Of a DNA stretch of 64,000 bases, positions 34,601-46,157 are shown piece after piece. The position numbers were made by a program, and so were the translations under genes. The number at the start of each line of letters is the position of its first letter. Position 1 is the stretch's first letter. The stretch spans positions 124,001-188,000 of the forward strand of contig VTPC01008827.1 of the NCBI GenBank assembly GCA_011009095.1, read 5' to 3'. The notes under the pieces are model-generated. The model saw nothing but the letters and a program-made list of their open reading frames with translations. It did not search any database and was not told the DNA's origin. The DNA comes from Ignelater luminosus. Its lineage: Eukaryota > Arthropoda > Insecta > Coleoptera > Elateridae.

Positions 34601-36228
34601 AGATAGTTTAAAATATCAGCTACAAAAAGCTTGTTTGAGTGTAACGGATTATCGATAAAAAACATCAAAAGGCTATTGAAATGGAATGTTTAGTATGAAA
34701 CAAGTAAGACTTCCAATTTCAAGCCTCTAATAAAACTCATTTTGTTTTAAATATCTACCCATAATTAGGGCCACCTTCCCGCAAGGCTTCTAAAGACTGA
34801 GCTTTGAGAAGAACTCTCTTCCAGCAAGGCACCTAAGACACGTTCTTTGAGCGCCACGATGTTTCAAAGCGCCGCGTGATAACGAATATAGTTCTCCAGA
34901 GCTTAAGAGAAACAGACTCTCCATGCCTAGTTATTGGAAGTCATACGAAGATACCCACTACTGATTGGGAGCGCTTGCATAATAATAGCCCTTGAGGTAC
35001 TCAAATAATTCAAAATGGCATTGGCTTTGAGAGCCACGATTTTTGGAGCTGTAGGTCGCTACGCGGTAGCGAATACAAATTCCTTAGAGCCTGGAGGAAG
35101 CCCTCTTATCATCACCTACTGCATTCTTTTAATAAAACGAATAAAGAAAACTATACGAAAATAACTGGGGACACTTACACATAATTGGCCTCGGGGCGCA
35201 CAGATAGTGCTACCTTTAATTCAGAAAAAGGATGAAAGAGACTTTTTTACCATTGCGTGGCAAATCAAAATGGAGAATACCATATATAAACTTTGAAAAG
35301 TCACAATAGAATAGACCTACCAATGAATAACAGTCTTATTCACACATAAACGAGCAAATAAAGTTACCATTATGCTTAGTTGACCAAGTTCTGATAACTG
35401 TAACCTTTCGGTCTTGGTACTTGATACCAGTGTTTTCACGCGGATGTGTATTGCAAGATTTCCTCGAAAAAATCGGTAGGTTTTGAGTAGATTCAATTTT
35501 CGTGTTGAAAAATCAGTAACTAGACGCTAATAAGCCGTAGATAAAAAAACTCTTTATCATCAAAAGAATGTGAGAATGATGCAAACGAAAAGAATTCGAC
35601 TTATATTTACAGCTTCTGCGGCATTTCTGTAATCAGGTACTTGTGACTAGATAGCATATTTAGTTGTTTCTACCATAAAATAATATTCTGTTGTAGAAAT
35701 CTTACAACCAATGACAATTATTTATTTCATTGTTTGCATTATAGAGGTTTTACAAAAGTCAACTTCATTGTATTTTCGGCGGAAAACAGAAGCAGTTTGG
35801 TAGATTGTTAATAAATCGGTAGGGATGGTAACACTGCTAATAACTCTTCCTACGTACCCCAACGTTTCGGTAAATATCCTGATCCATGTCAACATCACGT
35901 CTTTGCGAGGTCCTTGTGCAGTTCCTCCGGATATTCAGATACTCTTATATTATTCATGTATTTAAAGAAAGTGGGACAATCCTATATAATAGTAGTATCA
36001 TGGCTTAAGAAAGAGCACACAATTGCTTTATTATTTGTTGACATAACTCAAAATCATGTTTGTTTCATATGGTCAAGGGGCTAAATGTATCTGGCAAAAC
36101 AAACCACTTGATATTCTGTATAGCGATCTATTTTACCTTCCCATATAGAACACCATTAAGTTGTTCTTATAACTTTTTATCTTACTTTAGATAGTCAGTA
36201 CCTATAAGCGAAAGTCAGAGAGGCAAAC
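31691..36228. other. Long stretch without a recognised gene; some local duplications
   Basis: A diverged direct duplication lies at about 34836-34910 and 35027-35100 (TTTGAG-GCCACGAT and AGCGAATA are shared). Sequence at about 34165-34285 is shared with 60068-60178. A 65-codon minus-strand open frame at 32500-32697 and a 69-codon one at 33518-33727 read protein-like in part, but I recognise neither. A TATA-like string with start-site-like sequence downstream occurs at 31803, without a following gene. Confidence 0.5.
34165..34285. repeat. Dispersed repeat, copy A (with 60068-60178)
   Basis: Both copies contain TTTTTCTCGA, AGAAAGATAAGC or a close variant, then GGATTTGTAAATA and AAGTTTTT in the same order and spacing. 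Identity is about 70-75% by eye. It is probably part of an unidentified interspersed element. Confidence 0.55.
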
Positions 36229-37340
36229 ATGGTTTACAAATCCAAAGGAAGAAGCTATCAATATGGCTTCTACTAGAGTTATGGGGCTTAGAAAAGCCTC
36301 CGAACGTATAATGTCTCTAAAGCGATTAAATAAACAGTTGAATTGTATATAAACCTTCAAAACCATGATGGCGCCACTACTACAAAAATGGGGTGGTTTA
36401 TTACTATATTTACTTAAGAGCAGAACGAGAGGCAGCTAGATACGCGAGAATGGCTCGTACACGCTTGCGATGTTTGTGTTCTCGTGTAAATAATTTAAGC
36501 CAGAACTGACGAATAATGCTCCTCGCGAATCCTGGGCGGAATTCCATGGGAGTGGCTAGATACAAAAAGAAATTTCTACTAAATAGTTCCAGAAGCTTAT
36601 TACCTTTTTCAGAGCTTCTATATGTACTCTAGTCCTGTGGCTCTTAAACGGACATGCAAGCCATAAAGAAAATTTGGATCTCATTAATTCAGCTCGTGAG
36701 AATGGTGTGCATATCATTCTTTTCCTCCATACTGTACATATCGGTTGTAACCGCTACAACCATTATTGGCATATTATTCAGATGCTGCAGAACAGTGGTT
36801 AAGAACAAATTAATCCTGAACGAATAATCACACAATTTTAAATTGCAGAATTGGTTGGTAAAGCATTTAAAAAGGCAGCCATTATTCCTACTTGACAAAA
36901 CGCTTTTCGAGTCACGGGAATATGGCTATCAGATTCTAATGTATTGAGCACAGCAGACTTCATAGCAGCAGATACGATTAACCTCCATTAAGTCAGTCAA
37001 GAGATAGAACATATCCTGGACAATATTGAAGAGCTTTAGCCATACTGTTCTAAATTGTTAACTGCAGAGAAGATAAATGCGGATACTCAAGGATACAATA
37101 GTGATTCTGACGATGTATCACTTACCTGACCTGTCATAGCTCGTAAATTGAAATCCTTAAATGCAAGCAACTTCGTTGTCTCGCCTCTGCAAATTGTGCA
37201 GATGCCAAAAACAAAACTAATTCAAACAGTTACTCGAAATAGAAGCAAAAACATCTCGAGCTTAGGAAAAATCCAAAATACCAGAAAACTAAAAAGACTG
37301 TTATTTAAATCTCAAAGAAAAGAGTTGTATTCCTGAACTT
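36229..37340 (+). pseudogene. Decayed pogo/Tigger-like (DDE_1) transposase with central deletion
   Basis: From the ATG at 36229 an N-terminal psq-type helix-turn-helix is readable across frames (MVYKSKGRSYQYG, RKASERIMSLKRLNKQL), followed by a GRPTT-like trace. The catalytic core appears from about 36630: LLNGHASHKENLDLINSARE, then NGVHIILF and, one frame over, a PPYCTYRL remnant of the proline-rich box after the second catalytic position. At about 36810-36930 the text reads ERIITQF, ELVGKAFKKAAIIPT and AFRVTGIWLSDSNVLS, the family's C-terminal pattern. The tail (37148-37336) is SPLQIVQMPKTKL followed by a Lys/Arg-rich end. The DNA-binding part and core are only about 400 bp apart, so the segment holding the first catalytic Asp appears deleted. 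Stops and frameshifts are many. The second catalytic position reads Asn (NGH). Confidence 0.8.
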
Positions 37341-38637
37341 GTATCCTATGCAACTGTGTTTAGTTAAACAGCGTGTCCATAAGTAACTTCGAGACAAACG
37401 TAAAAACAAAATGGCTAAGCCTCTAGAAATTTTCTTTATACAGCTTTAACAACACCAAATTCAACGAATCAATAAGAGGAAATATAAACAACTACATAAT
37501 ATAAAGAATAACTGACGAAGCAAAACCAAGAGAAAGAGTAACTACATAAGAAGCCGTAAAATAGATGTGGAAGGAAACACGAAAGGGGAAATGTCAAGCT
37601 GACTAATTCAATATGCCTACAGTGTGCTTGATACTAAAACGTATAGAATTAACTACCTAAAGCTAAACGATATTTATTAACGCGTACAGTTTCCTACCAT
37701 GCTGCTTCCTTTCTTTAAATAAAATTTTAATTCAGTCAAAACCTATTTGTCTAAAGACGCTAATAAGAATTCAATTTTTTATTGGGAAAAGTTAAAGGCG
37801 CAAATAAAAATTTCAAGTTGAAACCCTCAAATGCAGAGGTATCATTGAAAAAAAGAGAGATCTCTTCTTTCCTATGCAGGAAAAGTCGTTATATTTATGT
37901 GGTAGAACCGTTGAATCCACCTCTTAGCTGCTATAATATGACATTACCTAAACTTTATCACCAATATTGGAATAGGAATATCCACGTAACCATATTTTCC
38001 ACAATCGTGCAAATTTTATTAAAAACTGGAATTTATGAATCTCTTTTGTTTTCGCTATATAAGTGAGGGTTCCTCTGGGAAGCCGTTTCTCACGTCCGCG
38101 GTGCGATAACGGGATTTGCGCCAGTATGGAGAACTATCTCGACTCGCAGTTCAACAAGCCAATTCTTCAATCTGATTGCAATCTCTTGTATAAATAAAAC
38201 GGGGGTAAAATGTTTTTATTCTTTTTATCTTAAAAATCGTACGGTTGTACCCTGACGGAGCAGCGGCACGTATGCATGCCTATACAGCAGGTTAGGTGTT
38301 TTCTTTTAATTTGAATTTAAAAATTCCAATAATTTTATTTTTGCTGTAATACTGAATGGAAGAATTCCATTAAAAAAAAGTGAACAGCAAGGGAAATTAC
38401 CTTTAAAAAAAATTCATAATAAATTGGCATGAAAGTTGAAACGTCCCTTAGGAACTTCTAGAATAATTTTGTGGTTGAAGGGTTAAAGCATAAAAATTGC
38501 TTTTAGGTGACGCTTAAGAACATTAATTTACATTTTAATTAAATTATTTAATGTTTTTTGCCCTCCTAAAAATTATTTTTATTTTTTAAAAAACATAACC
38601 TCATTTCCCGTAAAATTAAGTCAAATATTTAACTCAC
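37341..38637. other. AT-rich stretch, no recognised gene
   Basis: No supported gene. The 94-codon open frame at 37782-38066 has no recognisable domain. Sequence just after 37369 (AGCGTGTCCATAAGTAACTT) looks like a transposon terminus but has no partner that I can see. Confidence 0.45.
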
Positions 38638-38701
38638 CTGGGTGTACGGCGTTTCCAACACTGAAGAAAGATAATTCCAGTAGTAGAACCAATAAGGGCA
38701 C
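38638..38701 (-). CDS. Possible internal exon (64 bp) encoding a membrane-spanning segment and stop-transfer sequence
   Basis: On the minus strand a 64-base segment is preceded by a pyrimidine-rich acceptor (TTGCTTTTTTTGTAG) and followed by a consensus donor (CAG|GTGAGTT). All three frames are open. The frame with two leading bases reads ALIGSTTGIIFLQCWKRRTP, a hydrophobic Gly/Ser/Ile-rich stretch ending in a basic cluster, as expected for the end of a transmembrane helix and the cytoplasmic stop-transfer of a type I surface protein. That would make the flanking introns phase 1 and phase 2. I see no second exon of the same gene in the window, so it would lie in very long introns. The family is unknown. 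The splice signals are the strongest support, and chance is possible for such a short exon. Confidence 0.4.
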
Positions 38702-41090
38702 CTACAAAAAAAGCAATTAAAAGTTTTTATGACGAATCTTCACCCTTTTTTGAATTAAAATGGGTTTGTGTGCGGGCTGTTTTGAAAAACTTAATAATAT
38801 TTAAACTTTAGGTGTGGCTGTCAGTCAGGGGAAATTTTTTTTTGTGTGCGGTGATTTCAAATATTATAGAAATGAATCTGATTTTGTCATACGTGTGGAA
38901 CTACGAAAGTTTATTCGTTTTCGTGGCGCTGTTCCTGCATAAGGCTGTCAAAAACATTTCCGGTAGATGTTTACATCTTATTTCCACTCTTAATACCCAC
39001 CCTCTACTTTCTGGCTTACATCCGACAGTGATTGATAGTGCGGTTAGTAAAAATACGCTTTAGTATTACAAAACGTCTTATCGCAGTTTAAATATCACGT
39101 CACTTTTTATGTTACAAGCATTTTGTATACGAGGATGATCCTGAAGCGATTACTTTGCTGGAAGAGAACAAATGGATAAGATTAAAATTTATACTTTAGC
39201 AGTTCATTTTTATGTGTGCATAGAAAATTGGATTTTAATATCTTTTTGGAATTTATAAAAAAAACAAATAGTTTTTGGTATTTTTGATGTTGGAATAAAA
39301 GTCAAGATAGATTTGAAACATCTTAGAAACTACTGCAGGAAAAGCAGAGCAGACAGATTTAAATGAATAATATGGACGCCATTATGGTCACAAAAAATCA
39401 TTTGATGTTGACGTTGAGTAAAATAAAGAGAAAAAGAAACTTTTAGTTGCTTTTTAGGCTGTTCTTAGTTTTGTAAATCTGTCTATGTAATATATTCTAG
39501 TTTCAGTAAATCTATTCGCGTGCAGTGTTGAATTGCAACGAATATGAACGTTTCGCCTTCCTTCAATGCACAATATGCAAATTCATTCCGATTTTATTCG
39601 TTCAAGATAATTGCGAATACATTCAGTATCACTCTTGCTGCATAATGTTTATAGACGGTAGAAATTGGATTTCTAAATGAACAAGACCATATTATAGTAA
39701 TGAAACAAGCTGACAACGCCAAAAAACTTTTTCTAAACAACGTGTGATCAAAGCTATAATAAAAATCTTAAGTTCCATGCATTAGAGAACAGGGAGACTA
39801 CAATGTCATTTTAATTATTTATTTTAAAGGCATTAAAATCATGACTTAATACCCTGACAAAAATAGTTGTACTTATTTATTCCAATGAATGCAAAAAGAG
39901 AAATTCTGTCTGTTGTACAATGTTCCGTTTTTCCTCAATGCAGTAGCTCACAGTTAGTAAAGAAAATTCTTAAAATTAGATTTTAAGTTCCCTTTTAAGT
40001 GTTGCGCAGTTCCTATAACCAAGAGGCTACGTTTGGATTTTTACAGTCCCGCCAAAATATAATTAAAGGTTCTTACGAAAAACGTGACTGTACATTCTGA
40101 TCAAATCAATTAACTTTGATTGCTTCTTCTGTTGATCAATTTTGAAGTCGTACATACTGAAATATGCCTTTTAGATATTTGTTGTCCCGTGTAAAAATTT
40201 TATTTTCATCAAACGATTATCCAAAAATCCCAAATCAAATACAAAAACTAACAATTGATTATATTTCTAAATTCACTTCGGTTTAAGTCGACCCTGCCAG
40301 TTAAAAGTCTCGCGGAAGATCAAAATACATTTTCTGTCACTGTATTGTTTGACACTTATTCTACCAGTGAACCCCGCTACAGATTGACCATTGTTTGGTT
40401 TTTGTGGTGTGGAAGTTTTTGATAGCTTCCTCTCTTCAAATCTCCGAGGTAATATTGAAATTTCTTCTTATTAAATATAAACAAACTTTAGAATAAAAAT
40501 TATCAAATTTCCCTATAAGGAAGCGTCTGCTGCCAAATTTTATCAAATTTCGTTTGTTGGTTGAAACGTTTATCAACGTTGAGCTCGTTTATACCCTAGA
40601 ATTTTAAGGGTACGTACCATCTTGAGTCTTATTCATATTCACCTTATGGTGATTACTTTAAATCGGTATTAGGAGGAGATCTGCTTGAATTCATACAACC
40701 ATAGAACTTCTAAAAGGCTTTCTTTATTCGTATCGTTTCATTGTCAGAAATCTTTGGAGATACTAAAACCTTGAATCTATGTAATCACAAAACCTTTAGG
40801 GATTTAAAAATTGAGAATCATTCGAACTATCAGTAAACCCTATTGCACAACACTGGACACTTTCCATGGGTGTGTCTTTTCAACTTACAGCTTTTTTAGT
40901 GTTTAAATTTCTAAGATTTTTACTTGTTTACAGTTTTAAGGTTTTGGTTAATTCATTGATACTAAGTCGGATAATATTATGCAGATTTAATATTTTGATG
41001 ACGTCATTCTCCTAATTTATGGTTTAATAATTCATAAATAGAAGTTGATTTGACGTTGTAGATAATGCATTTATCAATTTAAATATAATT
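38702..41090. other. AT-rich stretch, no recognised gene
   Basis: No supported gene. If the exon at 38638-38701 is real, this is its upstream intron. An 83-codon plus-strand open frame at 38812-39063 is slightly G+C-richer but has no domain I know. Confidence 0.45.
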
Positions 41091-41184
41091 AACTCCCTGT
41101 TGGTTGACTTTTCACCAATGTGTTTTTTATCTGTATTACCAAATAAAAAAAGCACACTGGTAAAAAGTCAATCAACAGGGAGTT
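41091..41184. repeat. Hairpin of two 32-bp inverted arms
   Basis: Arms 41091-41122 and 41153-41184 (starting AACTCCCTGTTG) match at 29 of 32 positions in inverted orientation around a 30-base loop. A 23-base direct repeat overlaps the loop (41124-41146) and recurs at 41192-41214. Together these suggest a small hairpin MITE or a template-switch inversion-duplication. Confidence 0.8.
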
Positions 41185-41214
41185 TATTATATTTTTATCT
41201 GTATTACCAAATAA

Positions 41215-41403
41215 GGTTGGTAAAGGATTTCAGAGGTAGTGCGAGCTTTCACTGCAACAAAACTTTGAGCAATGTCCGGATAAATGGCGTACAATGGATG
41301 TAAGTTATATAACGGACAAAAAAGGTGAAAAGCGAGTTTCCGGCGCTTCAAAACTAGAACTTATCAGCTAAGGAAATAAACCCTGAAAAAAAATACTGAC
41401 CCT
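41215..41403. other. Short spacer before LINE remains
   Basis: No feature recognised. It may include eroded 5' sequence of the following LINE. Confidence 0.3.
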
Positions 41404-43915
41404 TAGGTATGGGGGTTATAGCGTTGGACCACCAACTCAACACATGAAGAAAACTTTTGACCGCTAGAAACACTTCAGACAAACCTCTGAACCTCTCACA
41501 GACATAATAGATGCAATTTCCCAACAAGAACAAATTATACTAACAGGAGATATGAATGAAAAAGTGGGCTCTAAAACGGACGACTGAGTAGTGGGCCAGT
41601 TTGGAGAAAGCAACATTAACATCTCGGAATAGTTACTAATAGAATATTGTACCCAACACGCCCTGAAAATTCTGAACGGTTTCTTTAAACACAATCTTAT
41701 CCATCAATACACCTGGGAAAGATCGTCCCTCGGACAGAAATCTATCATCGACTACTTTATCATCAAACAAAAAACCAAATTTAAATGGCAAGATTGTAGA
41801 GTTTAAAGAGGACCCAGTTGTAGGTCAGATCACTATTTAGTAGAAGCCAAATTTACACTAAGGAGACAAAAACCTACACTAAATCAGAATAATAACGAGA
41901 ATCCAATACAAGAACTAAAATACCTGCTATACTACTACAAGATCCTAGCATAAGAGATCTATGTCAGAACCGTCTTCAAAGTGAGCTATCTAGAACAGGA
42001 ATCAATGAGGATATAGAGATAGAATATGCAACCATAAAAGAATCACTGCGTATAGCAGCACAGCACAGCAGTGGGGTTTATGCCCTCAATAAAACACAAA
42101 CAAGAGCCTCCATGGTTGACAAATGAAATCCAAGCACTGAAAACCGAAACGAACAAGCTATACAATAACTGATTAGCGCTAAAAAGTAATGAAAGCTGAA
42201 CACAATATAAAGATAAGAATAGAGAACTAAGAAGGGGGATCAAAATGGCTAAAAATCAATTTTGGGAACAAAAATATAGTCAAATGGAAGGTTTGATAGT
42301 GAGAGCTCGCTCAACAGAAGCCTGGAGAACTATTAAACAGCTCAAGTCTAACGAAATAAACAAAACGTGCAACCTAATCAAAATGGAAGAATGGAAAAAC
42401 CACTATAAAATCTTGGTAACTGAAAACCGATACACGGAGAACCACTCAGCTCAACTACAAAATCGATCATCCAACAACCACATTGTGCTGAATGAAAACG
42501 ATGTTAAGGACCAACTAAATAAAATGAAAAATGGCTGATCCCCAGGCCCCGGAAACATCTCGATCAAACTAATCAAATATGGAGATCATCCAATCATACA
42601 GAGAACTACTAGCCTAATTAACAACTGCTACAAATTGATCAAAACACTCCAAGAATAAAAGGTGGCATACATAGTACCCATCTTTAAAAGGGGGAATAGA
42701 AAGGATCCTGGGTGCTATAGAGGTTTTAGCGTGACCTGTAGCGTTGGTCACCTGTACAGCAAAATTCTGCAGAATAAACTCAGCAATAAAATAGCGGAAA
42801 AAATCAGTGAAGAACAGAGTGGTTTTGTGGCGGGTCGGTCATGTTCATACAACCTAGTGGAAAAACGAATATCAATTGAAGAAAAGGTTCGTTTAGCCTT
42901 CATTGATTTAGAAAAGGCGTAAGATTCTATATAACGCCACAAACTTTGGAAGGCACTTTACACACTGCATATTGATAAACGGGCGCTGACAACAATCCAA
43001 AAACTATATCAAAACAATACATTCATCATCACAATGGAAAGGACTCTTTCTAAACCTCTCCATACCGCCAAGGAATTAAGACAGGGGTGTAGTCTGTACT
43101 CATTACTGTTCAACCTGTATGTCAAATTTGCATTGAGCAAATTGAAGAAAAACTGTGAAGCTGTGGGAATACCAATAGGAGGAGACAGACTATACACGTT
43201 AAACTTTGCAGGTAATCAGGCGGTCATGGCTCAAGACTCATTTGACTTAGAATTTATCATCAGAAGGCTATACGATAAATCCAAAAAATAGAGTTTGCAA
43301 GTTAGCTTAAAGAAAACAGAATACCTGGCCATTAATAGCGACACAAGTTTTGAAATGTTTATCGACGACAGCATGGCGGTCAAGCAGGCGAAAGAATTTA
43401 AATATCTTGGTGCTTTAATCGACAGGAATGGCCTTGGAAAAAGTGAGATTAAACACCGCATACAAAAAGACAAAAAATTATAGGATTCCTCAACCCTATA
43501 TGGTGGGAGAAAACAAACAAACGTATAGGTAAGACAATTGTAAAGTCAGCTGTCGTGTATGGATCGGAAATATGGACAATAAACGCAGACATGAAACGCC
43601 AATGAATGCTATTGAAATGGATTACTTGAGACGAAGTGAGAAAATATCAAAACTGCAACATGTAAGAAATGAAAAGAAACGAAATCGTGTTGGATCGAAT
43701 CGAAAACAGAAACCTGAAATGATTTGCACATCTTTTGAAACAGATAGCCCAAGAGGAATTTCCTGCAGGTACCCCCTAGCCAGAAAACACGTGGAAGGCC
43801 GAGACGATTATGCAACGAGAGGGTTAGACAAGCTATGGAAAGAAGAGACCTAAATGAAGTTATGGACCATGATATGGAGGTTTGAAGAAGCAGATTGGGA
43901 AAGCAGCGCTTTACT
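41404..43915 (+). pseudogene. Decayed non-LTR retrotransposon, nearly full pol
   Basis: The endonuclease is readable from about 41404: GPPTQHMKKTFDR, then QEQIILTGDMNEKVGSK, LGQKSIIDYFIIKQKTKFKW and SDHYLVEAKFTLRR. A linker (KDKNRELRRGIKMAKNQFWE, 42205-42264) leads to the reverse transcriptase: RSTEAWRTIKQLKSN, SPGPGNISIKLIKYGDHP, VAYIVPIFKRGNRKDPGCYR, ISEEQSGFVAGRSC, RLAFIDLEKA, LRQGCSLYSLLFNLYV, then LYTLNFAGNQAVMAQDSFDL. The FADD box reads FAGN, losing both catalytic Asp residues. The C-terminal part follows (KEFKYLGALIDRNGLGKSEI; SQKTRGRPRRL; RQAMERRDLNEVMDHD to about 43885). About ten stops or frame changes interrupt it. It is close to full length for the coding region but inactive. It differs from the LINEs at 18.3 and 19.5 kb. 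Confidence 0.88.
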
Positions 43916-44299
43916 GTAGATTAATTAATACACCATGTACGATTGATCAAACCCAATAAAGAAAATTACCAAGTACGAAGAGTGGCTTTTGTTTTCCTCG
44001 GACTTTTATTTAAAAAAACAATGGCACCTAACTAAAGAATTGGTATTTCTTATTTTTGGCCATAAAATCCTACTTGCATCGCAGACTTGATACTGGTAAG
44101 TTACCTGTACTCCCCGATCTATACTAAAGTTGTCTTGACAGCTGCGACTCAAGGTAAACTAAGAGTTCTCTGTAGGTTGGATAGGTTGGTCTAGCCAGTT
44201 TAAAATCACAAAGCTATTTCCTCAATTTTTTTAATAGTTGAAATGTAAAGAAATTATCTCATCCTTGTGTTACAGGTAAACTAACACTTGAGACTGTAG
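43916..44299. other. Spacer between LINE and 9-bp array
   Basis: No gene recognised. Confidence 0.4.
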
Positions 44300-44765
44300 A
44301 AGTTCAACAGAGAAGCCCGAAAAGCCAAGAAGTCCAAAAGGTCCGACGGCCCGAGAGGCCGAACCAACCCTACATTCTCGTACTGGCCGACAGGCCCGAA
44401 AGCTTCAGACGACCATTCAGTCCAAAAGGTCCAACAAGCTCTATGACCGAAGAGGCTCAAATGGTTCGACAAATTCGAGAGGCCTGAAGGTCCGAGGTGC
44501 GAATGGTCCAACAAAAAAACCCGAACGGCCAAGAAGTACAAAGAACCCGACAGCCGGAGAGGTCTAAACGACTCGTATTGCTTGATAGGCCCGAAAGATT
44601 TAGACGGCCATTTAGTACGAAAGGTTTGACAGTCCAGAGAAGCGCAAAGGAGCGAGCAGTCCAAAAGGTCCAAAGGGCCCGACAGACTCTAACGATTAGA
44701 CAGGCCCCACAAGATGGAACCGCCCGAAAAGCCCGATTGGCCGGACGTAGGCCCAAAAAGTCCGA
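44300..44765. repeat. 9-bp-unit minisatellite, copy 2
   Basis: This is the same class as 18826-19262: plus-strand units such as AGAAGTCCA AAAGGTCCG ACGGCCCGA, G+C-rich against an AT-rich background, with long open frames on both strands (44281-44673, 44457-44804, 44497-44781) that I regard as by-products. The two arrays are 25 kb apart and share vocabulary (GAAGTCCAAAA, GGCCCGA, GGTCCGA). This one follows a LINE by about 385 bp. Confidence 0.85.
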
Positions 44766-45767
44766 TACATTTTTAAACTGAGGCCCGGCCAACCTGAACT
44801 CCAATTTGACGCGGGCTGCGTGAAGGTCCGACTAGAAAACATAGATCGTGCAGGCCTCTAAACGACCTCCCTGATTTACACCAATCAACCGGTATGTATT
44901 TTAATACGTTCACTACGTTGTCGGTCCTCTAGGGCCAATACTGCGTAGTTGTCTGGTGGGGCTTATTTTTTGGTCAACTTTTACTAACTTGCGAAAGGTG
45001 TAACTTTTCAGACTGGAATGCTAGATAGATTTTAAAAATAGGTTTCGATTGCTCCAGCAGTAAATAATTTAACTAACACATAATTAGCTGTAGATCCTCG
45101 GAGAGTAATTATTATTATTAACTATTATCATTTATTACATGCGGCATCGGTCTTCGAAGACCTATACAGGATTGCATGCGTGAATATGTTTGATCAGGCA
45201 CACAAACCGAGAAAAGGGATAAACTAATGTTAACATATGATCAATTCCAGAAAGTTGTATTAAAAATGTAACCATATAACGTCCTTTCTAGATATTTCTT
45301 GGCGTTGATATGTATACTGAGGACAATTTTATAAAGTTGGTCACACAATGTCTAGTGCGAAAAAGACATAACCTGGAGATTAATTATGAGAATTTTAAAA
45401 TTGTGCCTTTGTTACTTCAAATACATTCTAGTGTAACATAAAATATTTCCTATTACTATTCTGTGTGCAAACACAAAAGCGGTAATAATAAAATCAAGTC
45501 AGTTGAAGTTTTTTACATTATTTGAGGTCAGTAAAGCAGAAATCATAACTAGAATTTGTATCAAAAGATTCGCAGTATGGCGACTAATCAGGTACAAATT
45601 CTAAATGCTCTTCGTTAGTTTCGGTAGTTTAAGCTAATGTTAAGTTAATAACCGGGACTGGCCACAGCATTTTTCTTGATATTTCCTATTCGGTTCAGGT
45701 GAGTTATTCCTTAAGGGGCTTTTCTCTTAAAAAAAACTCATTCGAAGAAAATGAGAATGTTGACATG
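44766..45767. other. AT-rich stretch with a 14-bp perfect palindrome
   Basis: GGTCTTCGAAGACC at 45149-45162 is a perfect palindrome. No gene is recognised up to the LTR. Confidence 0.5.
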
Positions 45768-46047
45768 AATTATGCGACAGTTAGTACGTGCGGCCGTTAT
45801 AGTTTATTATTTCGGTTAGTGGGTATGGCCACATATGTGCATTTCCGCTGCGTGTGTTCTTTGTAGAAACAATATGTGCAGTGTATCCGTTTATTCTTTA
45901 AATAAACAAAACTACGAATTTATAAAAAGGGCACGCAAGTTTTGAAAGGTTAGTTTTTGTCTCTAGCATTCTAAGATTCATTACTTATATGCAACTTGCT
46001 TTTGCTTTGTAAAATAAAATAAAACATCATCGAAAATAAAACTTAAT
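45768..46047 (+). repeat. 5' LTR
   Basis: About 280 bp, from AATTATGCGACAG to CTTAAT just before the primer-binding site. It aligns with the split 3' LTR (50421-50453 plus 53872-54094). It contains a TATA-like box (TATAAAAAGG, 45921-45930) and AATAAA-type signals near 46013-46040, which would have driven and ended the element's transcript. Relative to the 3' copy it has about 36 extra bases between two GTTAGT strings. Confidence 0.9.
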
Positions 46048-46065
46048 TGGCGCAGTCGGTAGGAT
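46048..46065 (+). promoter_or_regulatory. Primer-binding site, tRNA-Ser type
   Basis: TGGCGCAGTCGGTAGGAT directly follows the 5' LTR. This 3'-tRNA-complementary sequence is the type used by the 17.6/297 group of gypsy elements. Confidence 0.88.
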
Positions 46066-46157
46066 TCAAAGAGTAGAAAATTCGCAAATTGGAATGCAAT
46101 GCACCAGCACAATTACCACCTCAATTTAACCCTAACTATAAACCTGAACCCATGTCA

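Noticed and set aside
44281-44804. Open frames of 94-130 codons in the second 9-bp array
   Set aside because: Same reason as for the first array.
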